Source: Deltaproteobacteria bacterium
Lineage (GTDB): Bacteria > Lernaellota > Lernaellaia > JACKCT01
Direction: 5' to 3'
NCBI GenBank assembly: GCA_027493875.1
Contig: JAOSJX010000023.1
Coordinates: forward strand, 186,001 to 250,000
Length of the DNA stretch: 64,000 nucleotides
The translations under genes and the position numbers were made by a program. Positions 9,774-18,760 of this stretch are shown here, one piece after another; position 1 is the stretch's first letter, and each line of letters begins with the position of its first letter. The notes beneath the pieces were generated by a model, which saw nothing but the letters and a program-made list of their open reading frames with translations, made no database searches and was not told the DNA's origin.

Positions 9774-10907
9774 TTGAATATCTCGATCCTCAATCCCGCG
9801 CTGTCGTTTATCATCCCGACGCACAACCGAGCGGCGCGGCTGGTTACAACGCTTTCTCGGCTTGTTGCGCTTCCGGGACCTGACGCCGAAATCGTGGTTG
9901 TCGATAACGGATCGTCCGACGATACGGTCGACGCGGTCCACGCCGTCGATTCGGCCATCACCCTCATCACCCTTCCGGAAAACAAAGGTGCCGTTGCGAG
10001 GAATGACGGCGCGCGTGCGGCACACGGCCGCATTTTGTTCATGCTTGACGACGACTCCTGCCCGGCGCCGGGAGCGGTGGAGCGCGCGCTGGCGTGCCTT
10101 GAGGACCATCGGGTCGGGTTGGCGGGCTGTCTCGTCCGGCTCGCCGACGGGACATATGAGGAGGGCGGCGCGCCGTATGTTCCGATCGGCTGCGGCATGG
10201 CGCTACGCCGCGAGACATTCGAGAAGCTCGGTGGATTCTGTGAAATCTATGAAACTTACGTCGAAGAATACGATCTCGCTTTTCGCGCGCTCTCGGACGG
10301 GTACGATGTGGTCTATGAAGAGGGCGCGGTCGTGCATCATGAACCGTCGCGGGACGGACCGACGGATTTTCTTGTTCGGCAACTCGCCCGCAACAATATT
10401 TATCTTGCGCACAAATTTTTCGATGAAAAAGACGCCGAGCGCTTTTCATCTTGGGTCTTGGAACGCTATGGCCGCTTCGCACGCCGGCAGGGATTGACGA
10501 AAGGTTTTGACGAGGCCGTCGTCGCCCTCGAGGAGATGCGGACGAAGGGGCTGCGGGACCGGTTTGTTCTGTCGGACCGCGCCATGGCGTACGCGGCGCC
10601 TTGGAACGTCGCGGCACGAGCCATTGATGCTCTCGAGGCCGGGAACGGCCGCATCGCCTTTCTTCGCGCGGGAAAGGAGATCATTTATTTGATCGAGGCG
10701 GCGCGGCAACGCGGCATGCACGTGGAGGCCGTCTACGACGAAGGTCTGTGGTCGCCGGGCGAGGAGATCGCCGGAGTGACGGTGCGTTCACTCGATGACG
10801 TGGCATCGTTTGACGGCTGCCTACTTTGCGGTGGGTTGACACCAGGCTTTAAACGCAACACGCAAGCGCTCGCCGCTCGGCTCGGAAAAGTTCTCGGTGA
10901 TGGCTGA
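9774..10907 (+). CDS. Family 2 glycosyltransferase with an extra C-terminal domain
   Basis: 377 residues, intact. The GT-A fold begins at once (LSFIIPTHNRAARL), with IVVVDNGSSDDT, the metal-binding MLDDDSCPAPG, GCGMALRRETFEKLGG and the EEYD pair that usually supplies the catalytic base. After about residue 275 there is a separate alpha/beta region (GRIAFLRAGKEIIYLIEAAR, then CLLCGGLTPG) that looks like a small Rossmann-type nucleotide-binding domain not normally found in GT2 enzymes. The start is a TTG with no good ribosome site and lies just after a terminator. The last 8 bases overlap the GT4 gene, so both work on the same glycan, probably a surface polysaccharide. Confidence 0.85.
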   Translation: MNISILNPALSFIIPTHNRAARLVTTLSRLVALPGPDAEIVVVDNGSSDDTVDAVHAVDSAITLITLPENKGAVARNDGARAAHGRILFMLDDDSCPAPGAVERALACLEDHRVGLAGCLVRLADGTYEEGGAPYVPIGCGMALRRETFEKLGGFCEIYETYVEEYDLAFRALSDGYDVVYEEGAVVHHEPSRDGPTDFLVRQLARNNIYLAHKFFDEKDAERFSSWVLERYGRFARRQGLTKGFDEAVVALEEMRTKGLRDRFVLSDRAMAYAAPWNVAARAIDALEAGNGRIAFLRAGKEIIYLIEAARQRGMHVEAVYDEGLWSPGEEIAGVTVRSLDDVASFDGCLLCGGLTPGFKRNTQALAARLGKVLGDG

Positions 10908-12020
10908 CCGGGTTCTCATCGTTACGGACGTGACCGCACCGGGTGGTGTTGACGCCTACACCATCGCGCTGGCCGATGCGGCGATTGCCGCGGGCTACCA
11001 CGTTGAAGCCCTTCTGGACGACGGAGAGGGCTCCGCCGCGCTCTACGGTGCGCTGGCGCGACGTTGCCCCACCGCGCGCGCTTCCCTTTACCATCGGCTT
11101 CACGATGAAAAAACACGGCACGAAGCGACGGAGAACATTCTCGGTCGATTCAAGCCATCCGTGGTGCACGCGGTTTGCGGAGCGCCGTGGACGACTGTCG
11201 TTCCACGCGAGGCGGCTCTCGATGCGGGCTGCCGTCTTATCTTCACGGAACAGTATGTAGCTCCGGGATTTACTTTCGAGCAGAACACGAAAAAGCGCTT
11301 GGACCGGATTTATCGTGGGACGGCGGCGGCAATCGCCGTCAGTGAAGCCGGCGCGCGCCTTTTAACCGGCGCCTACGGTTTCCTCCCGATCGCCTGATCG
11401 TGATTCCCAACGCGGTCGATACGTCGTTTCCCCGCAAGACCGCCAATGATATTCAAGCGATGCGCGCGTCGATGAAGCTAACAGACGCGACGCTGAATGC
11501 GGTGTGTGTTGCGCGCCAGCACCATCAAAAAGGAATTGACGTATTGCTGCGCGGTCTCACGCTTCTTAACGATACGGCGCGACGACGGCTTTCCGTTTCA
11601 TTGATCGGCGACGGGCCGGACCGCGCGGATCTCGAAGGTTTGGCCGGCGATCTCGGGCTTGGCGACACCGTGCGTTTTTTGGGATGGCACGACGATCCGC
11701 GACGGATTCTCGAAGCGTTTGATCTGTTCTTGCTGCCGAGCCGGTCCGAGGGTCAGCCGATCGCGCTTTTGGAGGCCATGGCCGCCGGTTTGCCGGTGAT
11801 CGCCACGCGCATCGCGGGTACGGAAGAGGCGCTTCTCGGAGGGCGTCTCGGCGAACTGGTGCCGTCCGAGCGGCCGGAGGCATTGGCCGAAGCCGTCGCG
11901 CGGTTTATCGCCGATCCCGCCCCCTTAAGGCAAAAGGCCGCCGGAGGGCCGGAACACATTCGCCATCATCATGGTATCGAAGCGGCGATGAAAAGGACGA
12001 TCGCGCTGTGGCGCGAATAG
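10900..12020 (+). CDS. Family 4 glycosyltransferase
   Basis: About 373 residues once a frame break near 11375-11395 is repaired (…AVSEAGARLL… then DRLIVIPNAVDTSFP). GT-B fold: the N-terminal domain begins VLIVTDVTAPGGVDAY, and the C-terminal domain contains VARQHHQKGIDVLLRG, LIGDGPDRADLE and the E-x7-E nucleotide-sugar motif in SRSEGQPIALLEAMAAGLPV. ATG 10900 overlaps the preceding GT2 gene by 8 bases; a GTG three bases earlier is an alternative start. The enzyme would add a sugar from a nucleotide donor to a growing surface glycan. The stop is one base from the convergent rmlB stop. Confidence 0.88.
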
Positions 12021-12021
12021 G

Positions 12022-13071
12022 TCAGCGGTCGCCGTACCACTTGTCGTAGTAGTCGCGGTATTCACCACTGATAATGCGGCGCCACCAGGACTCGTTGACG
12101 AGATACCAATCGACGGTGTCGGCGAGGCCACGGTCAAAATCGTAGGCGGGCATCCAACCTGTTTCGTGGCGCAGCTTCAGACTGTCCATCGCGTAGCGAC
12201 GGTCGTGGCCGGGACGGTCGGTGACGTACGAGATCAACGCTTCGCACGCGCCGCGGGGTTTTCCGGTTTTTGATTCGACGAGTGACGCAATGCGTTTGAC
12301 GATGTCGATGTTGGCCCATTCGTTGTCGCTGCCGATATTGTAGACCTCGCCCGCGCGTCCTTTGCGGCACGCGGCATCGACGGCGGTGCAATGGTCGCGC
12401 ACGTGAATCCAGTCGCGGACGTTCTTGCCGTCGCCGTAAACCGGCAGCGGTTTCCCCTCGACGCAATTCAAAATCATGAGCGGAATGAGTTTTTCGGGAA
12501 ATTGATAGGGGCCGTAATTATTGGAACACCGCGTGATGACGGTGTCGAGCCCGAACGTATGATGATAGGCGCGCACGAGATGGTCGGCGGCGGCTTTCGA
12601 GGCGGAGTAGGGACTGTTCGGTTGGATGGGGCTCTGTTCGGTGAAGCGTCCTTCCGGCCCCAGCGATCCGTACACCTCGTCGGTACCGATCTGGCAGAAC
12701 CTCGCGATCTTGTGTTTGCGCGCGAGTTCCAGAAGGACAAGCGTTCCACGGACATTCACATCCACGAAAACTTCCGGTCCCATGATGGAACGGTCCACAT
12801 GGCTTTCCGCCGCGAAGTGAACAACGAGCGAGAAAGACTCTTCCTCGAACAGCGCGGTTAAAGCGTCCGCGTTGCGGATATCGGCTTTCACGAAACGGAA
12901 ACGGTTGTTTTCCTCGAGGCCGGCCAAATTTTCCATGTTGCCCGCGTACGTCAGCGCGTCGAGCGCCACGATCCGGGCGTCCGGCCGCGATTCGCAAAGA
13001 TATTGGACGTGGTTCGACCCAATGAACCCGGCCGCGCCGGTGACGAGAATGCTTTCACCGGTGCCGGCCAT
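12022..13071 (-). CDS. rmlB: dTDP-glucose 4,6-dehydratase
   Basis: Intact 349-residue extended SDR. TGAAGFIGSNHVQYL is the NAD-binding motif; TDEVYGSL and the YSASKAAADH motif provide the Thr/Asp/Glu and Tyr/Lys active-site residues; NNYGPYQFPEKLIPL is diagnostic of RmlB. It converts dTDP-glucose to dTDP-4-keto-6-deoxyglucose in the cytoplasm. It is the third gene of an rmlA-rmlC-rmlB unit, its ATG overlapping the rmlC stop (TGATG), which indicates translational coupling. Confidence 0.95.
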   Translation of the reverse strand: MAGTGESILVTGAAGFIGSNHVQYLCESRPDARIVALDALTYAGNMENLAGLEENNRFRFVKADIRNADALTALFEEESFSLVVHFAAESHVDRSIMGPEVFVDVNVRGTLVLLELARKHKIARFCQIGTDEVYGSLGPEGRFTEQSPIQPNSPYSASKAAADHLVRAYHHTFGLDTVITRCSNNYGPYQFPEKLIPLMILNCVEGKPLPVYGDGKNVRDWIHVRDHCTAVDAACRKGRAGEVYNIGSDNEWANIDIVKRIASLVESKTGKPRGACEALISYVTDRPGHDRRYAMDSLKLRHETGWMPAYDFDRGLADTVDWYLVNESWWRRIISGEYRDYYDKWYGDR

Positions 13072-13568
13072 CAGCCATCCTTCTGCGACCAGTCGTAGGG
13101 GATCGAATTGTCGTGCGGCGGCACGCGGTATTCGTCGGGATCGTCGTAACGGTAAGGTTCGGTGGGGACGTTGATGACGATCGCTTCTTCCGTGCCGACG
13201 GCCTTGAATCCGTGCATCACCATTGTCGGAATCTTCACGAGAATCGGGTTGTGAACGCCCATGAAAAATTCGTTGACGTGATTGGCCGTGGGCGACGTTT
13301 CCCCTTCGTAACCGTAACCGAGCGCGGCGTCGCGTCCGTCCCAGCAGACGAGTTTGATCATCCCGCGCACGACCGCGAAGTGATCCGTTTGCAGCCGGTG
13401 ATAGTGCCAGCCTTTGACGACGCCGGGATACGCGACGGTCATGTAGACCTGCCCGAATTGTTCGAAGACCTCGTCATCGCGGCGCAGGATTTCCATCAGA
13501 CGGCCGCGTTCGTCCGGAATCACCTTGAGGGGCTTGATCTTGATCCCCTCAATAAGCCGTTTCGCCAT
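13071..13568 (-). CDS. rmlC: RmlC-like dTDP-4-keto-6-deoxyhexose 3,5-epimerase
   Basis: Intact 165-residue cupin. IPDERGRLMEILRRDDEVF, VVKGWHYHRLQTDHFAVVRG and DGRDAALG match the dTDP-4-dehydrorhamnose epimerase family; the His in GWHYHRLQ is the expected catalytic base. It is shorter than typical RmlC (about 185 residues) and might perform only one of the two epimerisations. It lies between rmlA (9-base gap) and rmlB (1-base overlap). No rmlD reductase is seen, so the final sugar is not certain to be rhamnose. Confidence 0.88.
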   Translation of the reverse strand: MAKRLIEGIKIKPLKVIPDERGRLMEILRRDDEVFEQFGQVYMTVAYPGVVKGWHYHRLQTDHFAVVRGMIKLVCWDGRDAALGYGYEGETSPTANHVNEFFMGVHNPILVKIPTMVMHGFKAVGTEEAIVINVPTEPYRYDDPDEYRVPPHDNSIPYDWSQKDG

Positions 13569-13577
13569 GCGTTCCCC

Positions 13578-14322
13578 TTATTTTTCGAAGAGATCGGAAA
13601 AGTCGAGGTGCCAGGCCAACTCATTGGCACGGTGCCAAGACTCGAAGGTTCCGGCGTCGGTCCACGCGCCCTGGACCCGCCCGGAACGCATTTTCCCCCG
13701 CTCGATATAGTGATTATTCACGTCCGTGATTTCCAATTCCCCGCGCGCCGACGGCTTGAGCGTCGGGATCAAATCAAAAACCGCGGCGTCGTAAAAGTAA
13801 AGGCCGGTCACCGCGAGATTGCTGCGCGGTTTTTTCGGCTTTTCCTCGATCCCGAGCACGCGACCGTCCTCGGCCACTTCGGCCACGCCGAAACGCACCG
13901 GGTCGGGCACTCTCCCTGAGAAGAATCATGGCGCCGTCTTCGCCGGCCGCGCGGAATTCGGCGACGAAATCCGCGATCTCGCGTTCGAAGATGTTATCCC
14001 CGAGATGAACGGCGACCGACGATCCCTTCGCGAAGTCCTCCGCGAGTCCCAGGGCCTCCGCAATACCGCCTGGTTTGTCCTGAACCTTGAAAGTGAAGCG
14101 CATACCGAACTGCGATCCGGAGCCAAGCTGTTGCACGATATGCCCCATGTGGTCGCGGCCCGTCACGATGAGTACGTCGAGAATGCCCGCGCGTTTGAAG
14201 CGGGCGATGGGATGATAGATCATCGGCACCTGACCGACCGGCAACAGGTGTTTATTCGTAATATCCGTCAGCGGCCGCATGCGCGACGCCGTGCCGCCGG
14301 CCAGAATAATCCCTTTCATCAT
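13578..14322 (-). CDS. rmlA: Glucose-1-phosphate thymidylyltransferase
   Basis: About 247 residues after repair of a frame break near 13910-13920. The nucleotidyltransferase signature GIILAGGTASRMRPLT lies at the N-terminus, followed by NKHLLPVG, QDKPGGIAEALGLAEDF (sugar binding) and VHLGDNIFE (metal-binding Asp). The second part resumes with DPVRFGVAEVAEDGRVLGIE and ends with GAWTDAGTFESW, the Asp being the second metal ligand. GGAGGAAGGGAG upstream of the ATG pair at 14322/14319 fixes the start. It makes dTDP-glucose for RmlB. First gene of the rml unit. Confidence 0.9.
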
Positions 14323-14392
14323 TAGGCTCCCTTCCTCCTCGGGACGCGCCGGATGATAAGATGGTCCGCCGTTCCCGGCAACACGCCGCCGA

Positions 14393-15501
14393 TCACAGCA
14401 CCCGGTCCGCAAGATCCGCCGCGCGTTCCGCGATGGCGGGCGACGCGGTAAGCCCCGGCGATTCGATGCCGATCAGATGAACGATGCGCGGGTCGTCGCG
14501 CTGCGCGTCAATGTAGAAATCCGCGACCGGTTCGTGCGCGCGGTAGCGCTGGCCCGGATGCCGGACGGGCCGAGGCGGAGGTCGTCCGCCGTTATCGCCG
14601 GGCAAAGCCGCCTCGCGGCCTCGGCGAACTCCTCGACGGGCCGTCGGTTGGACTCGTAATCGGTTTTGCTCTCGATGTAATGCGCGTCCGGACCGAGCCA
14701 CAGCTCGCCGTGAACCGTTCGCGTGAAATGCACGCCAAGGCCGATTTTCCCCGGAAGAGGGTAGACAAGCGTGTTGACGAGATCCGCTTTCGACGGGATC
14801 ACCGCCGCGTACTCACCGCGGCATGGATAGATGTGATGGCCGGATTCGCCGCTCATTGCCGCGATTTCGTCGGCAAAAAGACCCGCCGCGTTGACGACGG
14901 CGCGGGCGCTGATGGAGCCCAGCATGTCGGTCGAGACGCCGACCGCCTCGTCATGCCGTTCGATGGCCGTGACCGCGGCGCGCGGGACGATCGTCACGCC
15001 GGCGGCAAGGGCTTGCGTTTCGAGGGCGCGAACGAACGCGCCCGCGTCGAACACACCGGTCGAGGGGGAGAGCATGGCCGCCGTTCCGACGACATGCGGT
15101 TCGCGGGCACGGATCGCGGCGCCGTCGATGAGTGAAAGATCGTCGACGCCGTTGCGGCGCGCGTTATCAAAGAGCGCTTCGAGACGCGTGATTTCGTCGG
15201 GGGCGGAGGCAACGATGATTTTGCCGCAGCGGCGATGCGGAACGTCCCAGGCGTACAGGCGCCGGTAGAGGAGTTCGCGTCCGTGAACGCAGAGCACGGC
15301 TTTATTGGAGCCCGGCTCGTAAGGAATGCCCGCGTGGATGACGCCGCTATTGTGCGTGGAGGCTTCTTCGCCGAGCCGCTCGTGGCGTTCGAGAAGCATC
15401 ACCTGCCGGCCGCGGCGGGCCAGCTCGTACGCGCAGGAAAGCCCAACGGCGCCGCCGCCGATCACGAGGACTTCGATCTCCATGGACGCGCTTCCCGCCA
15501 C
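14393..15501 (-). CDS. FAD-dependent L-2-hydroxyglutarate oxidase-like protein (LhgO family)
   Basis: About 369 residues. VLVIGGGAVGLSCAYELARR is the FAD dinucleotide motif; LGEEASTHNSGVIHAGIPYE and SNKAVLCVHGRELLYRR are characteristic of LhgO/L2HGDH, which oxidises L-2-hydroxyglutarate to 2-oxoglutarate. AAVNAAGLFAD-type and GVHFTRTVHGELWLGP segments also fit. A frame break near 14545-14575 interrupts the C-terminal part, which resumes as FYIDAQRDDPRIVHLIGIES, the FAD-binding end. GTG 15501 has AAAGGAG six bases upstream; ATG 15483 is an alternative. It stands upstream of rmlA with a 70-base gap, with no functional link visible. Confidence 0.85.
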
Positions 15502-15583
15502 GCATCTCCTTTGGCCGAAAATCGCTATTAACGCAACGCCGGCGGAGCTTGCCGGGTATGGAGCCGCGGGCTAATCTGCGCGC

Positions 15584-16444
15584 ATGCCCGAGCCCGTATT
15601 TTGCGTGACGATCGACGTCGAGGAGTGGTTCCAGGTCGAAAACCTGCGTTCGCATTTTCCGCCGGAGACATGGGAGCGGGCCGAGCGGCGCCTGGATTTT
15701 TCGATGCAACGTATTTTCGATACGCTTGAGTCCGAGAAGGTCGCCGGAGCGACGTTTTTCGTTTTGGGTTGGATTGCGGAGCGGTCGCCGGATTGGGTTC
15801 GCCGCATGGTGGACGCCGGTTATGAAGTGGCCAGCCACGGCATGGATCACGTTTCGAATTTCGATCAAACGGCCGAGCAAAGGGCATGGAATCTTTCGCA
15901 GAGCAAAAACTTCTGGAAGAGGTTTCCGGCACGGCGGTGACAGGCTATCGCGCCCCGAGTTTTACGGTGAACGACCGAATTCTCGAGGAAATCAAAAACG
16001 CCGGTTACCGATACGATTCCAGCTATAACGACTTCGCACTCCACGACCGCTACGGGCGGATCGACTTGTCGCGCCTGCGGCCCCGCGCGCCCGGTGTTTT
16101 TGAGGAACCTGAAAGCGGATTTTTTGAAGTACCCGTCACGAATCTGCACTTCGCGGGCAAAGCGGTTCCTTGGGCGGGGGGGTGGATATTTCCGGCTTCT
16201 TCCGGGACCGGTTCATCGGGCCGGCGTATTTCGAGAAATCGTAACGCGTCCCTTTGTTCTATACCTGCATCCGTGGGAGTTCGATCCCGAGCAGCCGCGC
16301 GTTCCGGGCTTCGGAGGCCAACGAGCGTTTCGACACTATGTCGGCCTCGACCGCACGCAAGAACGGCTCGCGGCGCTGATCCAGGCGCTCAAAAAACGCG
16401 GCGCGCGATTCGCATCCCTTCGCGACCTTCTCCCCGCCGATTAA
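15584..16444 (+). CDS. Polysaccharide deacetylase, XrtA/PEP-CTERM-associated type
   Basis: About 285 residues in three frame segments (breaks near 15880 and in the G7 run 16176-16182). TIDVEEWFQVENL provides the first Asp motif, GATFFVLGW and VASHGMDH the HxxxH zinc site, TGYRAPSFT the RAPxF motif, and PFVLYLHPWEFDP the last His motif with the DUF3473 extension typical of deacetylases in exosortase (XrtA) polysaccharide loci. It would remove N- or O-acetyl groups from a surface glycan. No signal peptide is seen, as is usual for this subgroup. No exosortase gene lies within the window. The stop overlaps the convergent gene by 4 bases. Confidence 0.87.
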
Positions 16445-17174
16445 CGTAAATCCTGCGAATAGGTATCGCCGTCGGAGACGAGGATTTTTCCCTTGTCGAT
16501 GAGATAAGCCGCGCGTTCCGCGTCGATCCCGGCGCCGGCGCCGAGGGCGGCGACGGCTTCCTTTCGTTGAACGGATCCTTCCACGGACAAACGGCGGCGG
16601 CGGATAAATCGGAGCACAACTGCTCGATCTCTTCGACCGTTTTGTAATCCGGCGGCCAATTTTCGCGCTCCACGAGCTGTAACCGGAATTCCCAGGCCTT
16701 CCGGCCGGATGCCATTTCCGGCGCTCCGGGCAGGCAGAGTGAGCCCGTCGCGACGGGTTCGCAAAATTCCGGCCGAAAACTTCCCAGGTAAGTTCGTAGA
16801 TGGTAGCAGCTTCCGCCTGGATGATCGTTCACAAAATCCAGGATGACGTTTTTCATGGTGGCGATGAGCGATTCGCGGTCGATGGAACACGGAACGGAAA
16901 CGAGAAGCGTTCCGGCCGATGCGTCACCCGCGCCGGGATCCAGGCGGTCGAGAATTTCGAACGCGGTGCCGAGGGATTCGCGTTCGCGCGCATTGTCAAC
17001 GGCGGTCGGGGTCGGCCGCGGCGGCTCCGGGGTCACGGCAACCTGCGTTTCGACAGGTTCAGGCTTCGACGGAATCAGCCTCGCGATGAGAATCGCGGCG
17101 ATCACGGCCAGCGCGACAACGAACGCCGCGAGGCCCACGGCGTCCAGGCGAATGGTATCGTCATGATCGGCCAA
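16441..17174 (-). CDS. Hypothetical single-pass membrane protein
   Basis: About 243 residues. Residues 12-34 form one transmembrane helix (VGLAAFVVALAVIAAILIAR) after a short acidic cytoplasmic start; then a Pro/Thr-rich linker and a periplasmic domain with several Cys (VPCSID, GGSCYH, EFCEP, SLCLPG, LCSDL, AAVCPW). A frame break near 16560-16575 leads to the better ending EERAAYLIDKGKILVSD-like text before TAA at 16441. I do not recognise the family. The even number of Cys suggests disulfides in the periplasmic part. Confidence 0.65.
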
Positions 17175-17254
17175 TGGCGTCTCCGTGACCTGTTGCGCTC
17201 GTTATGGTGACGCGGCTAGTCTCTGTCAAGAAGAGGACCGGACGGGATGCCGCG

Positions 17255-18760
17255 ATGATGAAAAAAATTTTTGCCGCGCTGATACTCATGTTTCTCATCG
17301 TTGCGGTAGGCGCGTCGGCCGACGAGTTGTCGGACCGCGCGCAGGCGTTTGACGATTGGCTCAATACGTACCACGTGACGCCTTACGGCGGAATCGGATA
17401 CGTCAATTTCGTCAGCCCGGAGTCAGACGAAATCACGTCCTATTCGCTCAGCGATTCGACGATTTGGACGGGAACCTATCTGGCTGCCGAGGCGTTTCGT
17501 TACGCGGTGACCGGCGACGCCGAAGCCAAGGAAAACGCGGTACGAACGGTGGAAGCGCTCGACGCGCATCTTCAGGTGACGGGGGTTCCAGGATTCATTG
17601 CCCGTTTCGCGGGCCCCGACATCGCGCCTCACAACACGGCCTATATCGGTCACGACCGGTATGTCGCGGGGACCGGGGATTGGGCAGGTTCGTTTTGGAT
17701 CAACAATACAAGCCGGGACCAGTACACGGGCTGGTTTCTGGGCATGTCGCTGGCCTACGACCTGGTGGACGACGAACCGATGCGAGACATCATTCGCGCC
17801 GACGTCAAGGACGTGATCGATAAACTGATGGCCGACAATTACTGGATTCGCGGCGAGGACGGCCGGCCGACGGACGCCGGACCCCACGCCCTTTCAACCA
17901 TGCGCGTTTGCTGGCACCTTATCGCGGCGCACATCCTGGACGATCCGGAATATTGGGATTTGTACGAAGAGCGTTATGAGGCCGATCGCGGTCAGTTCGA
18001 CATTCATTCGTTTTCGCTGTTCCAAAAGTACGACCAGTATTACGGCTTCAACCTCGCGCACGACACGTTTTTTAACCTTCTTCGGCTCGAACGCAACCCC
18101 GATCGCCGCGCTTTTTATCTGAGAGTTTTTCACGACCAGATCCGCTGGCTTGTCGAGTATACGCACAACGTTTTGTTCGACGTCATCTATCTGGCGAATT
18201 GCGATCGGGCCGGCGAATGCCGCGGATACGACGCGTCGCTTCGCGACCTTCAAGAGCAGATCGCCGATTTCCAGGACCCTCCCGTGCGCGATGTCACGGT
18301 CGAAATTCCGGAAATTCCGCTCGATCCCTTCAGTGTTTTTCTTTCGGACCTGATCGACCAACTCGGCCTCCGCGATCTGATCGACATCGAACCGCAATCG
18401 CTGTATCCCCGGCCCGTGCGGCACCGGTGCCCGAGCAGTTTCATGTGGCAGAAGACACCGTACAACATTGACTGCGCCGGAGGGGATGGTCACGAAGTCT
18501 ATCCCGGCGTGGATTATTTGACGGCCTATTGGATGGGCCGCTACTACAATTTGATCGAGCCGGGCCAAACGGGAGAAGTCCTGTGGCCGCCGGACGAGGC
18601 AAGTGACGACGATGCGGACGACGACATAGAGGATGACGACAGCGACGACGAGGAACCTGATGACGATGATGATGACGTGGGTCCGGACGGCGACGATGAC
18701 GATTCGACGGGCGATATATCTTCGGGAGATGATGACGACGATGACGGCTGCGGTTGTTGA
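17255..18760 (+). CDS. Secreted protein with helical-barrel-like body and Asp-rich GCGC tail
   Basis: About 501 residues, intact. Signal peptide MKKIFAALILMFLIVAVGAS, then a 400-residue globular region rich in aromatic and helical segments (YTGWFLGMSLAYDLVDDEP, MRVCWHLIAAHILDDPEYWD, FNLAHDTFFNLLRLER) that may be an (alpha/alpha) toroid like six-hairpin glycosidases; this is inference. The last 55 residues are mostly Asp/Glu and the protein ends exactly in GCGC. There is no hydrophobic helix after it, so it is not a standard sortase-like tripartite tail. ATG 17255 or 17258. The following hydrolase gene starts 20 bases before this stop, so the two are coupled. Confidence 0.8.
   Translation: MMKKIFAALILMFLIVAVGASADELSDRAQAFDDWLNTYHVTPYGGIGYVNFVSPESDEITSYSLSDSTIWTGTYLAAEAFRYAVTGDAEAKENAVRTVEALDAHLQVTGVPGFIARFAGPDIAPHNTAYIGHDRYVAGTGDWAGSFWINNTSRDQYTGWFLGMSLAYDLVDDEPMRDIIRADVKDVIDKLMADNYWIRGEDGRPTDAGPHALSTMRVCWHLIAAHILDDPEYWDLYEERYEADRGQFDIHSFSLFQKYDQYYGFNLAHDTFFNLLRLERNPDRRAFYLRVFHDQIRWLVEYTHNVLFDVIYLANCDRAGECRGYDASLRDLQEQIADFQDPPVRDVTVEIPEIPLDPFSVFLSDLIDQLGLRDLIDIEPQSLYPRPVRHRCPSSFMWQKTPYNIDCAGGDGHEVYPGVDYLTAYWMGRYYNLIEPGQTGEVLWPPDEASDDDADDDIEDDDSDDEEPDDDDDDVGPDGDDDDSTGDISSGDDDDDDGCGC

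Noticed and set aside
11375..11395. Programmed ribosomal frameshifting in the GT4 gene and others
   Set aside because: Breaks occur in about 30 unrelated genes in both directions, without slippery heptamers and pseudoknots; a systematic sequence artefact explains them better.
18598..18760. Standard MYXO-CTERM sorting signal
   Set aside because: The required transmembrane helix and Arg cluster after the Cys motif are absent; the chain stops at GCGC.
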